A DNA stretch of 64,000 nucleotides from Xanthomonas theicola (GTDB lineage: Bacteria; Pseudomonadota; Gammaproteobacteria; Xanthomonadales; Xanthomonadaceae), in assembly GCF_014236795.1 (NCBI RefSeq), contig NZ_CP049017.1, positions 3,574,001 through 3,638,000 of the forward strand, written 5' to 3'. Numbering within the stretch: position 1 is the first letter of the stretch; each line of letters starts with the position of its first letter. This document shows, in pieces, positions 1-7,201 of the stretch. The translations under genes were made by a program, and so were the position numbers. The notes under the pieces were generated by a model, which did not search any database, had not been told where the DNA came from, and was given only the letters and a program-made list of their open reading frames with translations.

Positions 1-1
1 C

Positions 2-190
2 AAGTTCGGCGGCATGAGCGTGCCGGAGGCTAAGCGGCTGAAGGACCTGAAGTTGGAGAACGGCCGCCTGAAGAAGCTGCTGGCCGAGCAGCTTCTGGAA
101 AATGAGGTCGTCAAGGAAGCCCTGCGAAAAAAATGGTGCGCGCACCGGACCGGCGTGAGCTGGTGCGCTACTTGGTCGGCCGGGAACTGA
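2..190 (+). CDS. IS3-family transposase OrfA, 3' end (partial)
   Basis: This is the C-terminal part of the small OrfA of an IS3-family element; the rest lies upstream of the window. The frame reads a Lys/Leu/Glu-rich coiled-coil tail ([17 protein letters not shown]) of the kind that precedes OrfB in IS3 elements, and stops with TGA at 188-190. At 126-133 it crosses a run of seven A residues. OrfB begins on that run in the -1 frame, so the fusion transposase is probably made by programmed -1 frameshifting on A7. The family is secure; the subgroup (IS407/IS2-like) is only a guess. Confidence 0.8.
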   Translation, partial: KFGGMSVPEAKRLKDLKLENGRLKKLLAEQLLENEVVKEALRKKWCAHRTGVSWCATWSAGN

Positions 191-951
191 GCGAGCGCCG
201 CTCGCTGACGATTGCCGGCATGAGCGCAAGCGCCTATCGCTACGAACCGCGGCCCGACCGTAACGTCGAGCTGCGCAAAATAATCTGTGCGTTGGCCAAT
301 CGCCATAAACGCTACGGCGTCGGGATGATCTGCTTAAAAATTCGCCAGGCGGCACATGTCGTAAATTACAAACGGGTCGAGCGCTTGTATCAGGAAGCCA
401 GCCTCCAGGTGCGTCGGCGCAAGCGAAAGAAAGTCCCTCCGGCCGAAAGGCAGCCACTGGGTCGCCCGGACACGGCGAACGTGGTTTGGTCCATCGATTT
501 TGTGTTCGATCGCACAGCGGAAGGACGCGTCATCAAATGCCTGACGATCGTCGACGACGCAACGCATGAGGCCGTCGCCATCGGAATCGAGCGAGCCATC
601 TCGGGCATAGGCGTGACGCGTGTCATGGATCGCCTAGCCGTCACGCGCGGGCTGCCGAGGGTGATTCGTAGCGACAACGAAAAGGAGTTCTGCGGCAAGG
701 CGATGGTCGCCTGGGCGCACGAACGCGGCGTGCAACTAAGACTTATCGAACCCGGCAAGCCGAACCAGAACGCGTATATCGAATCGTTCAACGGCCGCCT
801 TCGCGACGAATGCCTCAATGAACACTGGTCTCCCAGCCTTCTGCACGCCCGCACGGCGATCGAAAACTGGCGCCGCGAATACAACGAGGAGCGACCGAAG
901 AAAATGCTGGGCGGGCTGATGCCCGCTGCCTATGCAAAGCAGTTACAGTAA
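133..951 (+). CDS. IS3-family transposase OrfB (DDE integrase)
   Basis: This 272-residue DDE-type recombinase has an HTH_21-like N-terminus followed by an rve core. The catalytic acidic residues are visible: Asp in WSIDFVFD (about residue 121), Asp in RSDNEKEF (about 180) and Glu in [14 protein letters not shown] (about 216). The Asp motif is SDNEKEF rather than the common SDNGPEF, a small oddity. The ATG at 133 overlaps the A7 slippery run, so OrfB is most likely made as a frameshift fusion with the preceding OrfA. The reading frame is full length and undamaged. The element's right end should lie within about 50 bp after the stop, but I could not match it to a left end outside the window. 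Confidence 0.9.
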   Translation: MVRAPDRRELVRYLVGRELSERRSLTIAGMSASAYRYEPRPDRNVELRKIICALANRHKRYGVGMICLKIRQAAHVVNYKRVERLYQEASLQVRRRKRKKVPPAERQPLGRPDTANVVWSIDFVFDRTAEGRVIKCLTIVDDATHEAVAIGIERAISGIGVTRVMDRLAVTRGLPRVIRSDNEKEFCGKAMVAWAHERGVQLRLIEPGKPNQNAYIESFNGRLRDECLNEHWSPSLLHARTAIENWRREYNEERPKKMLGGLMPAAYAKQLQ

Positions 952-1002
952 TTGCGGACTCAAACCGGACCGCTACTGAAGACGGGGGGACGTCGGCGCA
1001 AT

Positions 1003-1240
1003 CCGAACAATCCGCACGCCGTGAATCGCGCCTACGTGGACAAGCAGCATGCCGCGATGGTGACGCTGGAGCAGAGCCAACAGCAACTGGCGGCCGAGAC
1101 CCGGCGCCAGACGCAGGAGCAGCAGACCCAGGACCAGCAGCGCACCCAGGCCAGACGCAGTCGCCGACCCGCTGATCGGCGTCGCCGGCATCGGTTGCCG
1201 CCGACAGCGATGTCGGACGACAGCCGGTGGCGGTTCGGTC
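1003..1240 (+). pseudogene. Gln-rich tail fragment, possibly an XVIPCD-type T4SS effector C-terminus
   Basis: After the IS3 element, an open frame reads NPNNPHAVNRAYVDKQHAAM followed by an Ala/Gln-rich helix (EQSQQQLAAETRRQTQEQQ). The pattern 'NP/DP-H-x-A-Y-V-D...QS-x-QQL' followed by a Gln-rich tail resembles the C-terminal half of the XVIPCD secretion domain of Xanthomonas type IV secretion killing effectors. Only about 50 residues are recognisable, no start codon belongs to it, and it runs into unrelated sequence. I read it as the stump of an effector gene destroyed by the neighbouring insertion sequences. The family assignment is by memory of motif style and is uncertain. Confidence 0.3.
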
Positions 1241-1249
1241 TTCGATCGG

Positions 1250-1500
1250 GCGTGCTATCGCAATGTGCCTCGCGTCGCGGAGCGGCGGATGTACTTGTGG
1301 GTCAGCGTTGCGAACCAGCGCCCAACTTGCATGTCGGCGCGAAGTGCACTTGCAAGCGAGGATGCCGAGCAAACCAGGCGTTGATCGAAGGCGTCTTGTG
1401 CGTGCCGTAATTGTCCATCACCAGATGCACGTCCAACTCGGCGGGCACACTGGTCTTGATGGCCCGCAGGAACCGCAGGAGATCTGTGCCGCCCCATTGC
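1250..1500 (-). pseudogene. IS630-family transposase remnant
   Basis: Read on the minus strand, the sequence encodes DVHLVMDNYGTHKTPSINAW and HFAPT, the second catalytic-Asp region of IS630/Tc1-mariner transposases. After a frameshift and a small deletion it continues RWFATLTHKYIRRSATRGT, the stretch that follows the final Glu motif. The WLNQVE segment carrying that Glu is missing between the two halves. No N-terminal half is present. This dead fragment abuts the downstream end of the PqqD-like gene and may mark where a larger gene cluster was truncated. Confidence 0.8.
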
Positions 1501-1791
1501 TCAGGAACTCAACCAGCCCAGTTCTGTGAGTTCATCTATCAGTTTAATGACAGGTGCCGCAGCATCTTCTAAATCGCAATTGGCTGCTTCGGCAAGTGTC
1601 ACAACCAGATGTTCTTTGGTGCATGGTTGATGAAGCGCCTGAAGAATGACATAAGCGGCCTTATTGATGTAGGCTGCCGTCAAGGTACGATCGTCAATGA
1701 CGATAGCTCCGCCATCCTCCTCTGGCTGCAGGTGAACAGCACTGATGAGTTGCATCGTTCTTTGAGACTCGAATGACGTGTCATATTCCAT
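1501..1791 (-). CDS. PqqD-like protein (RiPP recognition element)
   Basis: This 96-residue protein has the PqqD-type winged-helix fold pattern: a beta-hairpin segment GGAIVIDDRTLTAAYINKAA, then helices containing ILQAL, the KEHLVVTLAEAANCDLEDAA segment and a terminal helix VIKLIDELTELGWL. PqqD and other RiPP recognition elements bind leader peptides and present them to modifying enzymes. The ATG at 1791 is preferred over the TTG one codon upstream. The start overlaps the 3' end of the upstream 313-residue gene by 11 nt, so the two are translationally coupled. Codon use is AT-rich compared with the flanking housekeeping genes. No radical-SAM, cyclodehydratase or lasso cyclase gene is adjacent; the downstream side is cut off by an IS630 remnant. 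Confidence 0.75.
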   Translation of the reverse strand: MEYDTSFESQRTMQLISAVHLQPEEDGGAIVIDDRTLTAAYINKAAYVILQALHQPCTKEHLVVTLAEAANCDLEDAAAPVIKLIDELTELGWLSS

Positions 1792-2722
1792 CAAGATGCG
1801 CCTCCATTGATATGAAGTCGAAATGCATACCGTTTAGACCATTGCCAATTCCTATATGGATGCCACACGCGCCTTCGTTGAGTAAGCAATTGAGATCCCA
1901 GTTCACGCGACTTAGTGGCAATATTCCTGTGCCTACAGCGACTTCCGTTATAGCCGTATAACCAGGTCCGCTCAGGGCATAGAGGCTACCCATCCAAGGA
2001 CCGAGGCCATCGACAATCCGATTGTCGCGAATCGAGAGCTGCAGGGGGCATGCCTGCCTGATTTCCTTAGCCAGTTTGGTCGCAGCAATAAAGGAAGCCG
2101 CTTTTTCAAATTTCAACTCGCGGTGCTTCGCCACCAATACAGCATCGACGCGGAACACCCCTGACATGGATAACTCTGTGTCAACATGACCAGAAAGATC
2201 GGTCGGCGACATTGCCACTTCGAAATAATTCCCAATAGTCGCATGCTCATCGGGCAGCATCGCTAGACGAGTGCGGCAAAGGAGTTGAAGGTCTTCCGAC
2301 AGACGCAACTTCAACATTGTATCGGGTCCTGACAGAGTGACCACCTCTCGAGCCAAAAGAAGTTGAGTCAGGACCCGACGATTCATGCTCACGGCCTCAG
2401 CGACATCAACTTCCGAGAACCGCTCTACGGCATATTTTGCCGTATCCACATCGGAAGAAAAAGATGCCAGCGGCATCCACAGTACGCTAGAAGCAGAAAA
2501 CATCTCGCGCAATAACTGGCGGGAAGGAAGACGCTCCCAATCCAAGGGGATTGCGAGAGCTTTTGGCGGGACGTTGCTGGTATCGCGCAGTAACTCATCA
2601 AAGGTTACCGTTTGTACTTCGGACGTTACGAGCCAATCTGCAAGCACTTGATCGTCCGTGACGATAACAGCATTGTCATTCGCAAAAATCTGATTAAGGT
2701 TTTTTTTCAATCCATCATGCAT
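1781..2722 (-). CDS. Aminopeptidase T (M29)-like metalloprotein, part of a RiPP-like cassette
   Basis: This 313-residue protein has no signal peptide. Its C-terminal half carries the metal-ligand pattern of M29 aminopeptidases (aminopeptidase T/S, AmpS): Glu in YFEVAMSP (about residue 167), Glu in AITEVAVGTG (about 259), His in GACGIHIGIG (about 287) and His-x-Asp in MHFDF (about 298-300). The linking segment LNCLLNEGACGIH also matches the family's 'L-DENA-x-H' stretch. The N-terminal half is divergent, and the protein is shorter than true M29 enzymes (about 400 residues). Directly upstream is a 74-residue ORF (20-nt gap); directly downstream is the overlapping PqqD-like gene. I infer a peptide-processing role, perhaps leader or follower trimming; an inactive, scaffold-like role is also possible. 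Confidence 0.65.
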   Translation of the reverse strand: MHDGLKKNLNQIFANDNAVIVTDDQVLADWLVTSEVQTVTFDELLRDTSNVPPKALAIPLDWERLPSRQLLREMFSASSVLWMPLASFSSDVDTAKYAVERFSEVDVAEAVSMNRRVLTQLLLAREVVTLSGPDTMLKLRLSEDLQLLCRTRLAMLPDEHATIGNYFEVAMSPTDLSGHVDTELSMSGVFRVDAVLVAKHRELKFEKAASFIAATKLAKEIRQACPLQLSIRDNRIVDGLGPWMGSLYALSGPGYTAITEVAVGTGILPLSRVNWDLNCLLNEGACGIHIGIGNGLNGMHFDFISMEAHLDGI

Positions 2723-2742
2723 GAGTTACCTCTGAGGCCGGA

Positions 2743-2967
2743 TTATTCATCATCATGCCCCTGAGGCGACGGGACATCAAGGCACGGACATGAAGGTATG
2801 TCGCCCAAGTGCGTCTTGAGAACTACAGCTTGCATGCGCTGCACATCGCTTCCACTGCTCAATGACGCAAAACGATTGCGCACATCCCCGGTGGGCAGTT
2901 GCAAAGCACGGCCGTATATGTGTCCATCGCTAGAAAAACCCTCTGCGACCCAGATGCGTCTTGCCAT
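2743..2967 (-). CDS. Small protein of unknown function in the RiPP-like cassette
   Basis: This 74-residue protein starts at ATG 2967, preceded by a GGAAAG Shine-Dalgarno; an in-frame TTG at 2982 is less likely. The N-terminal half is a mixed hydrophobic/basic domain (ARRIWVAEGFSSDGHIYGRA) and the C-terminus is GDIPSCPCLDVPSPQGHDDE, with two cysteines in a CPC motif and an acidic end. I do not recognise the family. Its place between a candidate precursor and the M29-like gene makes it either an accessory protein or a second precursor whose C-terminal CPCLDVPSP segment is the core. It ends 20 nt before the next gene and is AT-rich like its partners. Confidence 0.5.
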   Translation of the reverse strand: MARRIWVAEGFSSDGHIYGRALQLPTGDVRNRFASLSSGSDVQRMQAVVLKTHLGDIPSCPCLDVPSPQGHDDE

Positions 2968-3046
2968 TTTTTTACTTTCCAACTAACTTGGAGGATTGAA
3001 ATCTTAAATATCATCAAGCCTGGTAATTCAGATGCAAAAAACAATC

Positions 3047-3272
3047 CGATTAGCCCCGACCCTCAGCCGCAGGAATTGCGAGCCCCTCTGCGAGTCCCTC
3101 GCAGTACTGGACTGGCCACAATCCAGGCTGGAAGCGCATCACGGCTGCGGAAAGTCGCGGCAGCACTTCGCGCAGGCTAGAGCCTGAGGCTGAAACGATA
3201 GGAAGCTTCGGACAAGTTGCACCGCAAGCGACCCATGCCTGAAAGCTGGCTGAAACTCAGCGCTAATCAGGG
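3047..3272. repeat. MITE-like element, copy A (226 bp, 9-bp direct repeat)
   Basis: This non-coding element is flanked by the exact 9-bp direct repeat AAAACAATC (3038-3046 and 3273-3281), which looks like a target-site duplication. Its ends are imperfect inverted repeats (CGATTAGCCCCGACCCTCAG at the left; CTGAAACTCAGCGCTAATCAG-like at the right). A second copy lies in inverted orientation at 37857-38071 with about 85-90% identity by eye. It has no ORF, so it would be moved in trans by an unidentified transposase. It sits between the two small-peptide genes of the RiPP-like cassette and may interfere with their co-transcription. Confidence 0.75.
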
Positions 3273-3331
3273 AAAACAATCGACGCCAACCTTGAGATTG
3301 ACGTCGACTGGTAAGACCGATGGCCTGAAAA

Positions 3332-3517
3332 CTAAATTCCCGTGTAGATAATTGCCAGGAACGGCTTTGGATTTTCGGCCTCAAGCTTCATTCCGCCAGT
3401 TCCCCGATCATCATCGAGAGAGCCAAGCAAAGTGATGCTCGGAGAGTCGAGATCTCCAACCAACGATGGCTGGAATAGCGTTTTCTGCTGCTCAGCGGCA
3501 TGGCTGTGATTCATCAT
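3332..3517 (-). CDS. Candidate ribosomal peptide precursor (61 aa)
   Basis: This 61-residue ORF starts ATGATG with GAGG seven bases upstream. The N-terminal part (MMNHSHAAEQQKTLFQPSLV) is polar and helical-looking. It is followed by an acidic linker GDLDSPSITLLGSLDDD and a TGG motif (RGTGGMK), then a C-terminal segment of Pro, aromatic and aliphatic residues ending AIIYTGI. This leader-GG-core layout is typical of RiPP precursors but is not proof. It is the first gene of the AT-rich cassette and has a TTGACA -35-like promoter upstream (3572-3600). The MITE at 3047-3272 separates it from the rest. I do not recognise a family; it could also be a non-peptide small protein. Confidence 0.5.
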   Translation of the reverse strand: MMNHSHAAEQQKTLFQPSLVGDLDSPSITLLGSLDDDRGTGGMKLEAENPKPFLAIIYTGI

Positions 3518-3571
3518 TTTTATACCTCATAAGTTGAGGACGTGATCTACTATCGATCTGATCACGATCTT

Positions 3572-3600
3572 AAGCTAGGCTTTTCCCTGTTACTTGTCAA
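3572..3600 (-). promoter_or_regulatory. Candidate sigma70 promoter of the RiPP-like cassette
   Basis: On the minus strand a perfect TTGACA (3595-3600) is followed after 17 bases by TAGCTT (3572-3577), a poor -10. It lies about 55 bp upstream of the candidate precursor in an AT-rich stretch. The -35 and spacing support it; the weak -10 keeps confidence low. Confidence 0.35.
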
Positions 3601-3742
3601 TTGATTTCCATGTCAAAATCAGTGATCGCAATTCTTGAAGTTGATCGATTTATCGACTCCAACTGAGAGCGCCTATCGATCTGGCCTTAACTGTGCCATA
3701 AATGAGTTGCCCTATACGGAACTACGAAGCGACCGGATCGTC

Positions 3743-4508
3743 ATGGTGGCAAGCAGCAACGCGACTCGTTTTTCAGCCTATCTGGATGAATTGTGCGCCG
3801 CACTGGGCCATGCCGATCGTGAGGCCAGGATTGCGCGGCGATTGCAGTGGGTTGATGCTGCCGCTGGAGCGCAAGAGCGTGGAGTCGTTGGCCGCGCATC
3901 TGGATCCGCTGCGGGTGCGCGCCCCCGGCATCGAGCCTTGTACAACTTCGTGTGGCCAAGTCGCAATGGTCCGATGAAGCCGTGTTGGCACGGGTACGGG
4001 AGTACGTGTCGTGGCGGATGGACTTGAAGGGCGAGGTGTACTGGATCGTGGACGACACCGGTTTTCGCAATGAAGGGGCGGCATTCGGTCGGGGTGGCCC
4101 GCCAGTAGTGCGGCGGTGAGCTTGGCAAGCAGGACAATTGCCAGGTGGCGGTGAGCGTGTCGCTGGCGAGGCCGGTGGCGAGGGCGCCCATCGCCTTCGG
4201 CCTGTACCTGCCCGAGACCTGGGCCGCCGCGACGGCCCGGCGGGAGAAGGCGGGAGTTCCCGAAGACGTGGCGTTTGCCACCAAGCCGGAGCTGGCGCTG
4301 GCGCAGATGAAAGCGGCCGATGCCGCCGGTGTGGCGCGGCACGGTGCCGGCCGATGCGGCTTATGGCAGCAACACCGCCTGGCGCGATGCGTTGGCAGCC
4401 TTGACGCTGGACGACGCGGTCGGCATCGTTTCGCGCGTGAAGGTCTGGCCACCGGGCATCACGCCCGAACCGCCGGCGCCATGGAAAGGCAAAGGCCGTC
4501 CTGCGGGG
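3743..4508 (+). pseudogene. IS701-family transposase, multiply frameshifted and truncated
   Basis: Successive frames read an IS701-type transposase: TRFSAYLDELCAALGHADRE, GLMLPLERKSVESLAAHLDP, KSQWSDEAVLARVREYVSW, VYWIVDDTGF (first catalytic Asp region), QDNCQVAVSVSLA, FGLYLPETWAA, KAGVPEDVAFATKPE, then PADAAYGSNTAWRD (second Asp) and VKVWPPGITPEPPAPWKGKG. At least four frame changes are needed, so the gene is dead. The copy ends exactly where the inverted repeat of an IS3 element begins (4509), so that element probably inserted into it and took the remainder. The in-frame ATG at 3635 upstream belongs to unrelated sequence. Confidence 0.85.
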
Positions 4509-5391
4509 TGAACCGCCCCGGCTTTTCTGGAGGCCGTTCGGTTTGAGTCCGGCCGCCTCGGCCCGACCGGCTTGCTGCCGAGGGTAAGCCGCTTCGGCTT
4601 CTGCCGGCCGGCTGTGCCCGATCGGCCCCAGCCGTCGTTTGTGGTTGTACCCGTGCACCCCATCCAGCGCGGCCGGTTCCACCTGCTCGCGGTTGCCCCA
4701 CGTCCTGCGGTGGATCACCCCGGCCTTGTACAGACCGTTGATCGTCTCGGCCAGCGCGGTGTGCCCCAGGGCAGGCTTCGCGCTCGCAGCTGTCACCGAC
4801 GCGGCCCACCGACGGCGCGATCCTGGCCTCGGTCGGCCGTTCGCTGTCGCCAATGCCGACGTATTGCACGCCGCGGTCGCGGTGATGGATCAGTGCCTGG
4901 TTTCCGACCCGCGCCCGGGCCTGCGCGGCCTGCTCCAGCGCATCGAGCACGAAGTCCCCGGCAGATCGGCTCGACCCCGTCGGCATCGCGATGCGCGGCG
5001 ACGAACCCGGTCATGGCGTGAAGCGGCGGTCCAGCTCCGCCTGGGCGAAAGACGCCGATGCCTTGCGCAGGATCCCGTTGGCCTGCCGCAGCTCCTGGAC
5101 CTGGCGCTCCAGCGCCTTCATCCGCGCCCGCGCCTGCGCCGTCAGGCCAGGCCGCAGCCCTTGGCCTTGGTCACGCTCGGCTCGGCGCACCCACCAGCGC
5201 AACGTCTCGGCCGTGCAACCGATCTTCCCGGCCATCGATTCGATCGCCGCCCACGGCGAGCCGTGCCTGTCCTGGCGCTCCAGCACCATCGGCGCCGACC
5301 GCCCCCGCACGTCCGGGGGAATACTTCACTGGCTTGCTCATGACGCCATCCTCTCAACAGTTGGAGCCTCCTGGAATCCCGCGGCGGTTCA
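4509..5391 (-). mobile_element. IS3-family element, internally deleted (883 bp)
   Basis: The ends form terminal inverted repeats: TGAACCGCCCCGGCTTTTCT at 4509 and, on the other strand from 5391, TGAACCGCCGCGGGATTCCA. Inside, on the minus strand, OrfA is recognisable (VLERQDRHGSPWAAIESMAG ... CTAETLRWWVRRAERDQG, 5011-5340) with a frameshift just after its start. OrfB starts at 5014 (MTGFVAAHRDADGVEPICR) but jumps to the C-terminal catalytic part (VGNQALIHHRDRGVQYV, LAETINGLYKAGVIHRRTWG) in several frames. About 300 bp are missing compared with a normal 1.2-kb element. The left end touches the leuB terminator hairpin. Confidence 0.85.
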
Positions 5392-5409
5392 CCCCCGGCT
5401 TTGCGGGGG
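5392..5409 (-). terminator. leuB-distal hairpin, U-tract displaced by an IS
   Basis: CCCCCG and CGGGGG pair around a six-base loop immediately after the leuB stop. On the minus strand the G-run is followed not by T residues but directly by the IS3 terminal repeat TGAACCG. The hairpin may be the former terminator of the ilv/leu operon, separated from its T-tract by the insertion. Confidence 0.4.
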
Positions 5410-5410
5410 C

Positions 5411-6490
5411 TTACTCTTGGATCGCAGCCGCGACTGCATCGTGCGCCACCACCGCGCGCGCCGCGGCGTTGGTGGAAATACCGTGGCCGGGCGCAGCCAG
5501 ATCGGAGGTGAACGCCTGTGCGTTGAGCGCGGCGTCCACCGCTTGCTCGATCGCTTCGGCTTCGGCGTTCAATCCCAGTGAGTGGCGCAGCAGCAGCGCG
5601 GCGCTGAGGATGGTCGCGTAGGGGTTGGCGATGCCCTTGCCCGCGATGTCCGGGGCCGAGCCGTGGATCGGCTCGTACAGGCCGATCCGGCCTTCGCCCA
5701 GCGACGCCGACGGCAGCAGGCCCAGCGAGCCGGCCAGCATCGAGGCCTCGTCGGTGAGGATGTCGCCGAACATGTTCTCGGTGACGATCACGTCGTATTC
5801 GCGCGGCTTGGCCAGCAGGTGCATGGCCATCGAATCGACCAGTTGGTGCTCCAGGCGCACGTCCGGGAACTCGTCGCGGCCGATGCGCGCGGCCACGTCG
5901 CGCCACAGTCGCGAGGTCTCCAGCACGTTGGCCTTGTCCACCGAGGTGACGTGGTTGCGGCGCTGCCGCGCCAGGCGGAACGCGCTGCGCAGCACCCGCT
6001 CGATTTCCTCGACGCTGTAGCGGCACAGGTCGCTGGCCTCGGTGGCGCTGCGGGTCTTGTCGCCGAAGTAGATGCCGCCGGTCAGTTCGCGCACCACCAC
6101 GATGTCCACGCCGACGAGCAGGTGCGGCTTGATCGGCGAGGCGTCCAGCGCCGCCGGATGCGGCTTGACCGGGCGCAGGTTGGCGAACAGGCCCAGGCCG
6201 CGGCGGATCGCCAGCAGGCCCTGCTCGGGACGGATCCTGGTGTTGGGGTCGGACCATTTTGGCCCGCCGACTGCGCCCAGCAGCACCGCATCGGCCCGCT
6301 GGCAGGCGGCCAGCGTCGCCGCCGGCAGCGGTTCGCCATGGCGGTCGATGGCGATGCCGCCGATGTCGTGTTCGTGGAATTCGAAGGTGTGCTGGTAGCG
6401 GCGGGCGATGGTGCGCAGCACCGAGACCGCGGCGGCGGTGACCTCGGGGCCGATGCCGTCGCCGGGCAGGACGACGATGTCAGCGTGCAT
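5411..6490 (-). CDS. leuB: 3-isopropylmalate dehydrogenase
   Basis: LeuB oxidises and decarboxylates 3-isopropylmalate to 2-ketoisocaproate with NAD+ in leucine synthesis (cytosolic homodimer). The 359 residues match the family length. Motifs: the N-terminal [10 protein letters not shown], the [10 protein letters not shown] substrate loop, [10 protein letters not shown], the basic/Tyr stretch around DLCRYS, and the NAD and metal-binding part [20 protein letters not shown] with [17 protein letters not shown]. The start ATG overlaps the leuD stop by 11 nt, giving translational coupling as the last gene of the ilv/leu operon. The stop lies just before a hairpin and the IS3 remnant, so the IS did not damage the gene. 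Confidence 0.97.
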   Translation of the reverse strand: MHADIVVLPGDGIGPEVTAAAVSVLRTIARRYQHTFEFHEHDIGGIAIDRHGEPLPAATLAACQRADAVLLGAVGGPKWSDPNTRIRPEQGLLAIRRGLGLFANLRPVKPHPAALDASPIKPHLLVGVDIVVVRELTGGIYFGDKTRSATEASDLCRYSVEEIERVLRSAFRLARQRRNHVTSVDKANVLETSRLWRDVAARIGRDEFPDVRLEHQLVDSMAMHLLAKPREYDVIVTENMFGDILTDEASMLAGSLGLLPSASLGEGRIGLYEPIHGSAPDIAGKGIANPYATILSAALLLRHSLGLNAEAEAIEQAVDAALNAQAFTSDLAAPGHGISTNAAARAVVAHDAVAAAIQE

Positions 6491-7058
6491 GGGCGGCCTC
6501 GTACTGTTCGATGGCGGGTTGGCGCAGCAGCAGGTAGCCGAGTTCGTCGACGCCTTCGAGCAGGCAGGTCTGCGAGAACGCGTCGAGCGGGAAGGCGTAG
6601 ACGCGGCCGTCGGGCGTGCGCAGTTCGCGCGCGGCCAGGTCCACGGTCAGCGCGTCGTCCGGGCGCTGCATCAGGGTCTGCACGTCGGCCTCGTCCAGCA
6701 CGATCGGCAGCAGCCCGTTCTTGAGGCTGTTGTTGCGGAAGATGTCGGCGATCTCGCTGCTGACGATGGCGCGCAGGCCCAGGTCGGTCAGCGCCCACGG
6801 CGCATGCTCGCGCGAGGAGCCACAGCCGAAGTTGCGCCCGGCCAGCAGGATCTGGCGGCCGGCGTTGTGTGCCTGGTTGAACGCGAATTCCGGGTTCGGC
6901 GCGCCGTCGGCCTGCCAGCGCCAGTCGTTGAACGCGTTGCGGCCGAGGCCGGCGCGCTCGGTGGTGGACAGGAACCGCGCCGGGATGATCTGGTCGGTGT
7001 CGATGTTGGTCTGGCGCAGCACCACGCTGGCCGAGGTGAGGGCGGCGAATCCGGCCAT
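6480..7058 (-). CDS. leuD: 3-isopropylmalate dehydratase small subunit
   Basis: LeuD is the swivelling small subunit of isopropylmalate isomerase and works with LeuC to convert 2- to 3-isopropylmalate. It is 192 residues. Signature segments are [20 protein letters not shown] near the N-terminus and [17 protein letters not shown] in the middle, the latter the substrate-binding loop. The start codon overlaps the stop of a 47-codon ORF (TGATG) that separates it from leuC, and its own 3' end overlaps leuB, so the unit is translationally coupled on both sides. Confidence 0.96.
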   Translation of the reverse strand: MAGFAALTSASVVLRQTNIDTDQIIPARFLSTTERAGLGRNAFNDWRWQADGAPNPEFAFNQAHNAGRQILLAGRNFGCGSSREHAPWALTDLGLRAIVSSEIADIFRNNSLKNGLLPIVLDEADVQTLMQRPDDALTVDLAARELRTPDGRVYAFPLDAFSQTCLLEGVDELGYLLLRQPAIEQYEAAHAR

Positions 7059-7201
7059 CAGCAGGCCTCCTGGGACACGGTGGCGGGGTCGGCGGCGGCG
7101 CCGGACGGCGGCAGCAGCGGCTTGCCGCGATGGGCGAAGGCGCGGGTGGTGGCGGCGACGAAGGTCAGCGTGGCCGCGAACGCGGCGATGTGCGGCACCA
7201 T
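7058..7201 (-). CDS. Small hydrophobic protein between leuC and leuD
   Basis: This 47-residue ORF fits exactly between the two isomerase subunits. Its ATG overlaps the leuC TGA (TGATG) and its own TGA overlaps the leuD ATG (TGATG). The N-terminus has a hydrophobic, signal- or membrane-like segment (IAAFAATLTFVAATTRAFA) followed by a short polar tail. I do not recognise a family. The double stop/start overlap suggests it is really translated, if only as a coupling device that lets ribosomes pass from leuC to leuD. Its high GC matches the neighbours, so it is not a recent insertion. Confidence 0.6.
   Translation of the reverse strand: MVPHIAAFAATLTFVAATTRAFAHRGKPLLPPSGAAADPATVSQEAC

Noticed and set aside
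3635..3742. ATG at 3635 as the start of a 130-codon plus-strand gene
   Set aside because: After residue 36 the frame enters the IS701 transposase start and soon the wrong frame; the first 36 residues have no similarity and the ATG has no ribosome-binding site.
5393..5410. Possibility that the hairpin after leuB is an IS end rather than a terminator
   Set aside because: The IS3 inverted repeat (TGAACCG) ends at 5391, so the hairpin lies outside the IS and next to the leuB stop.
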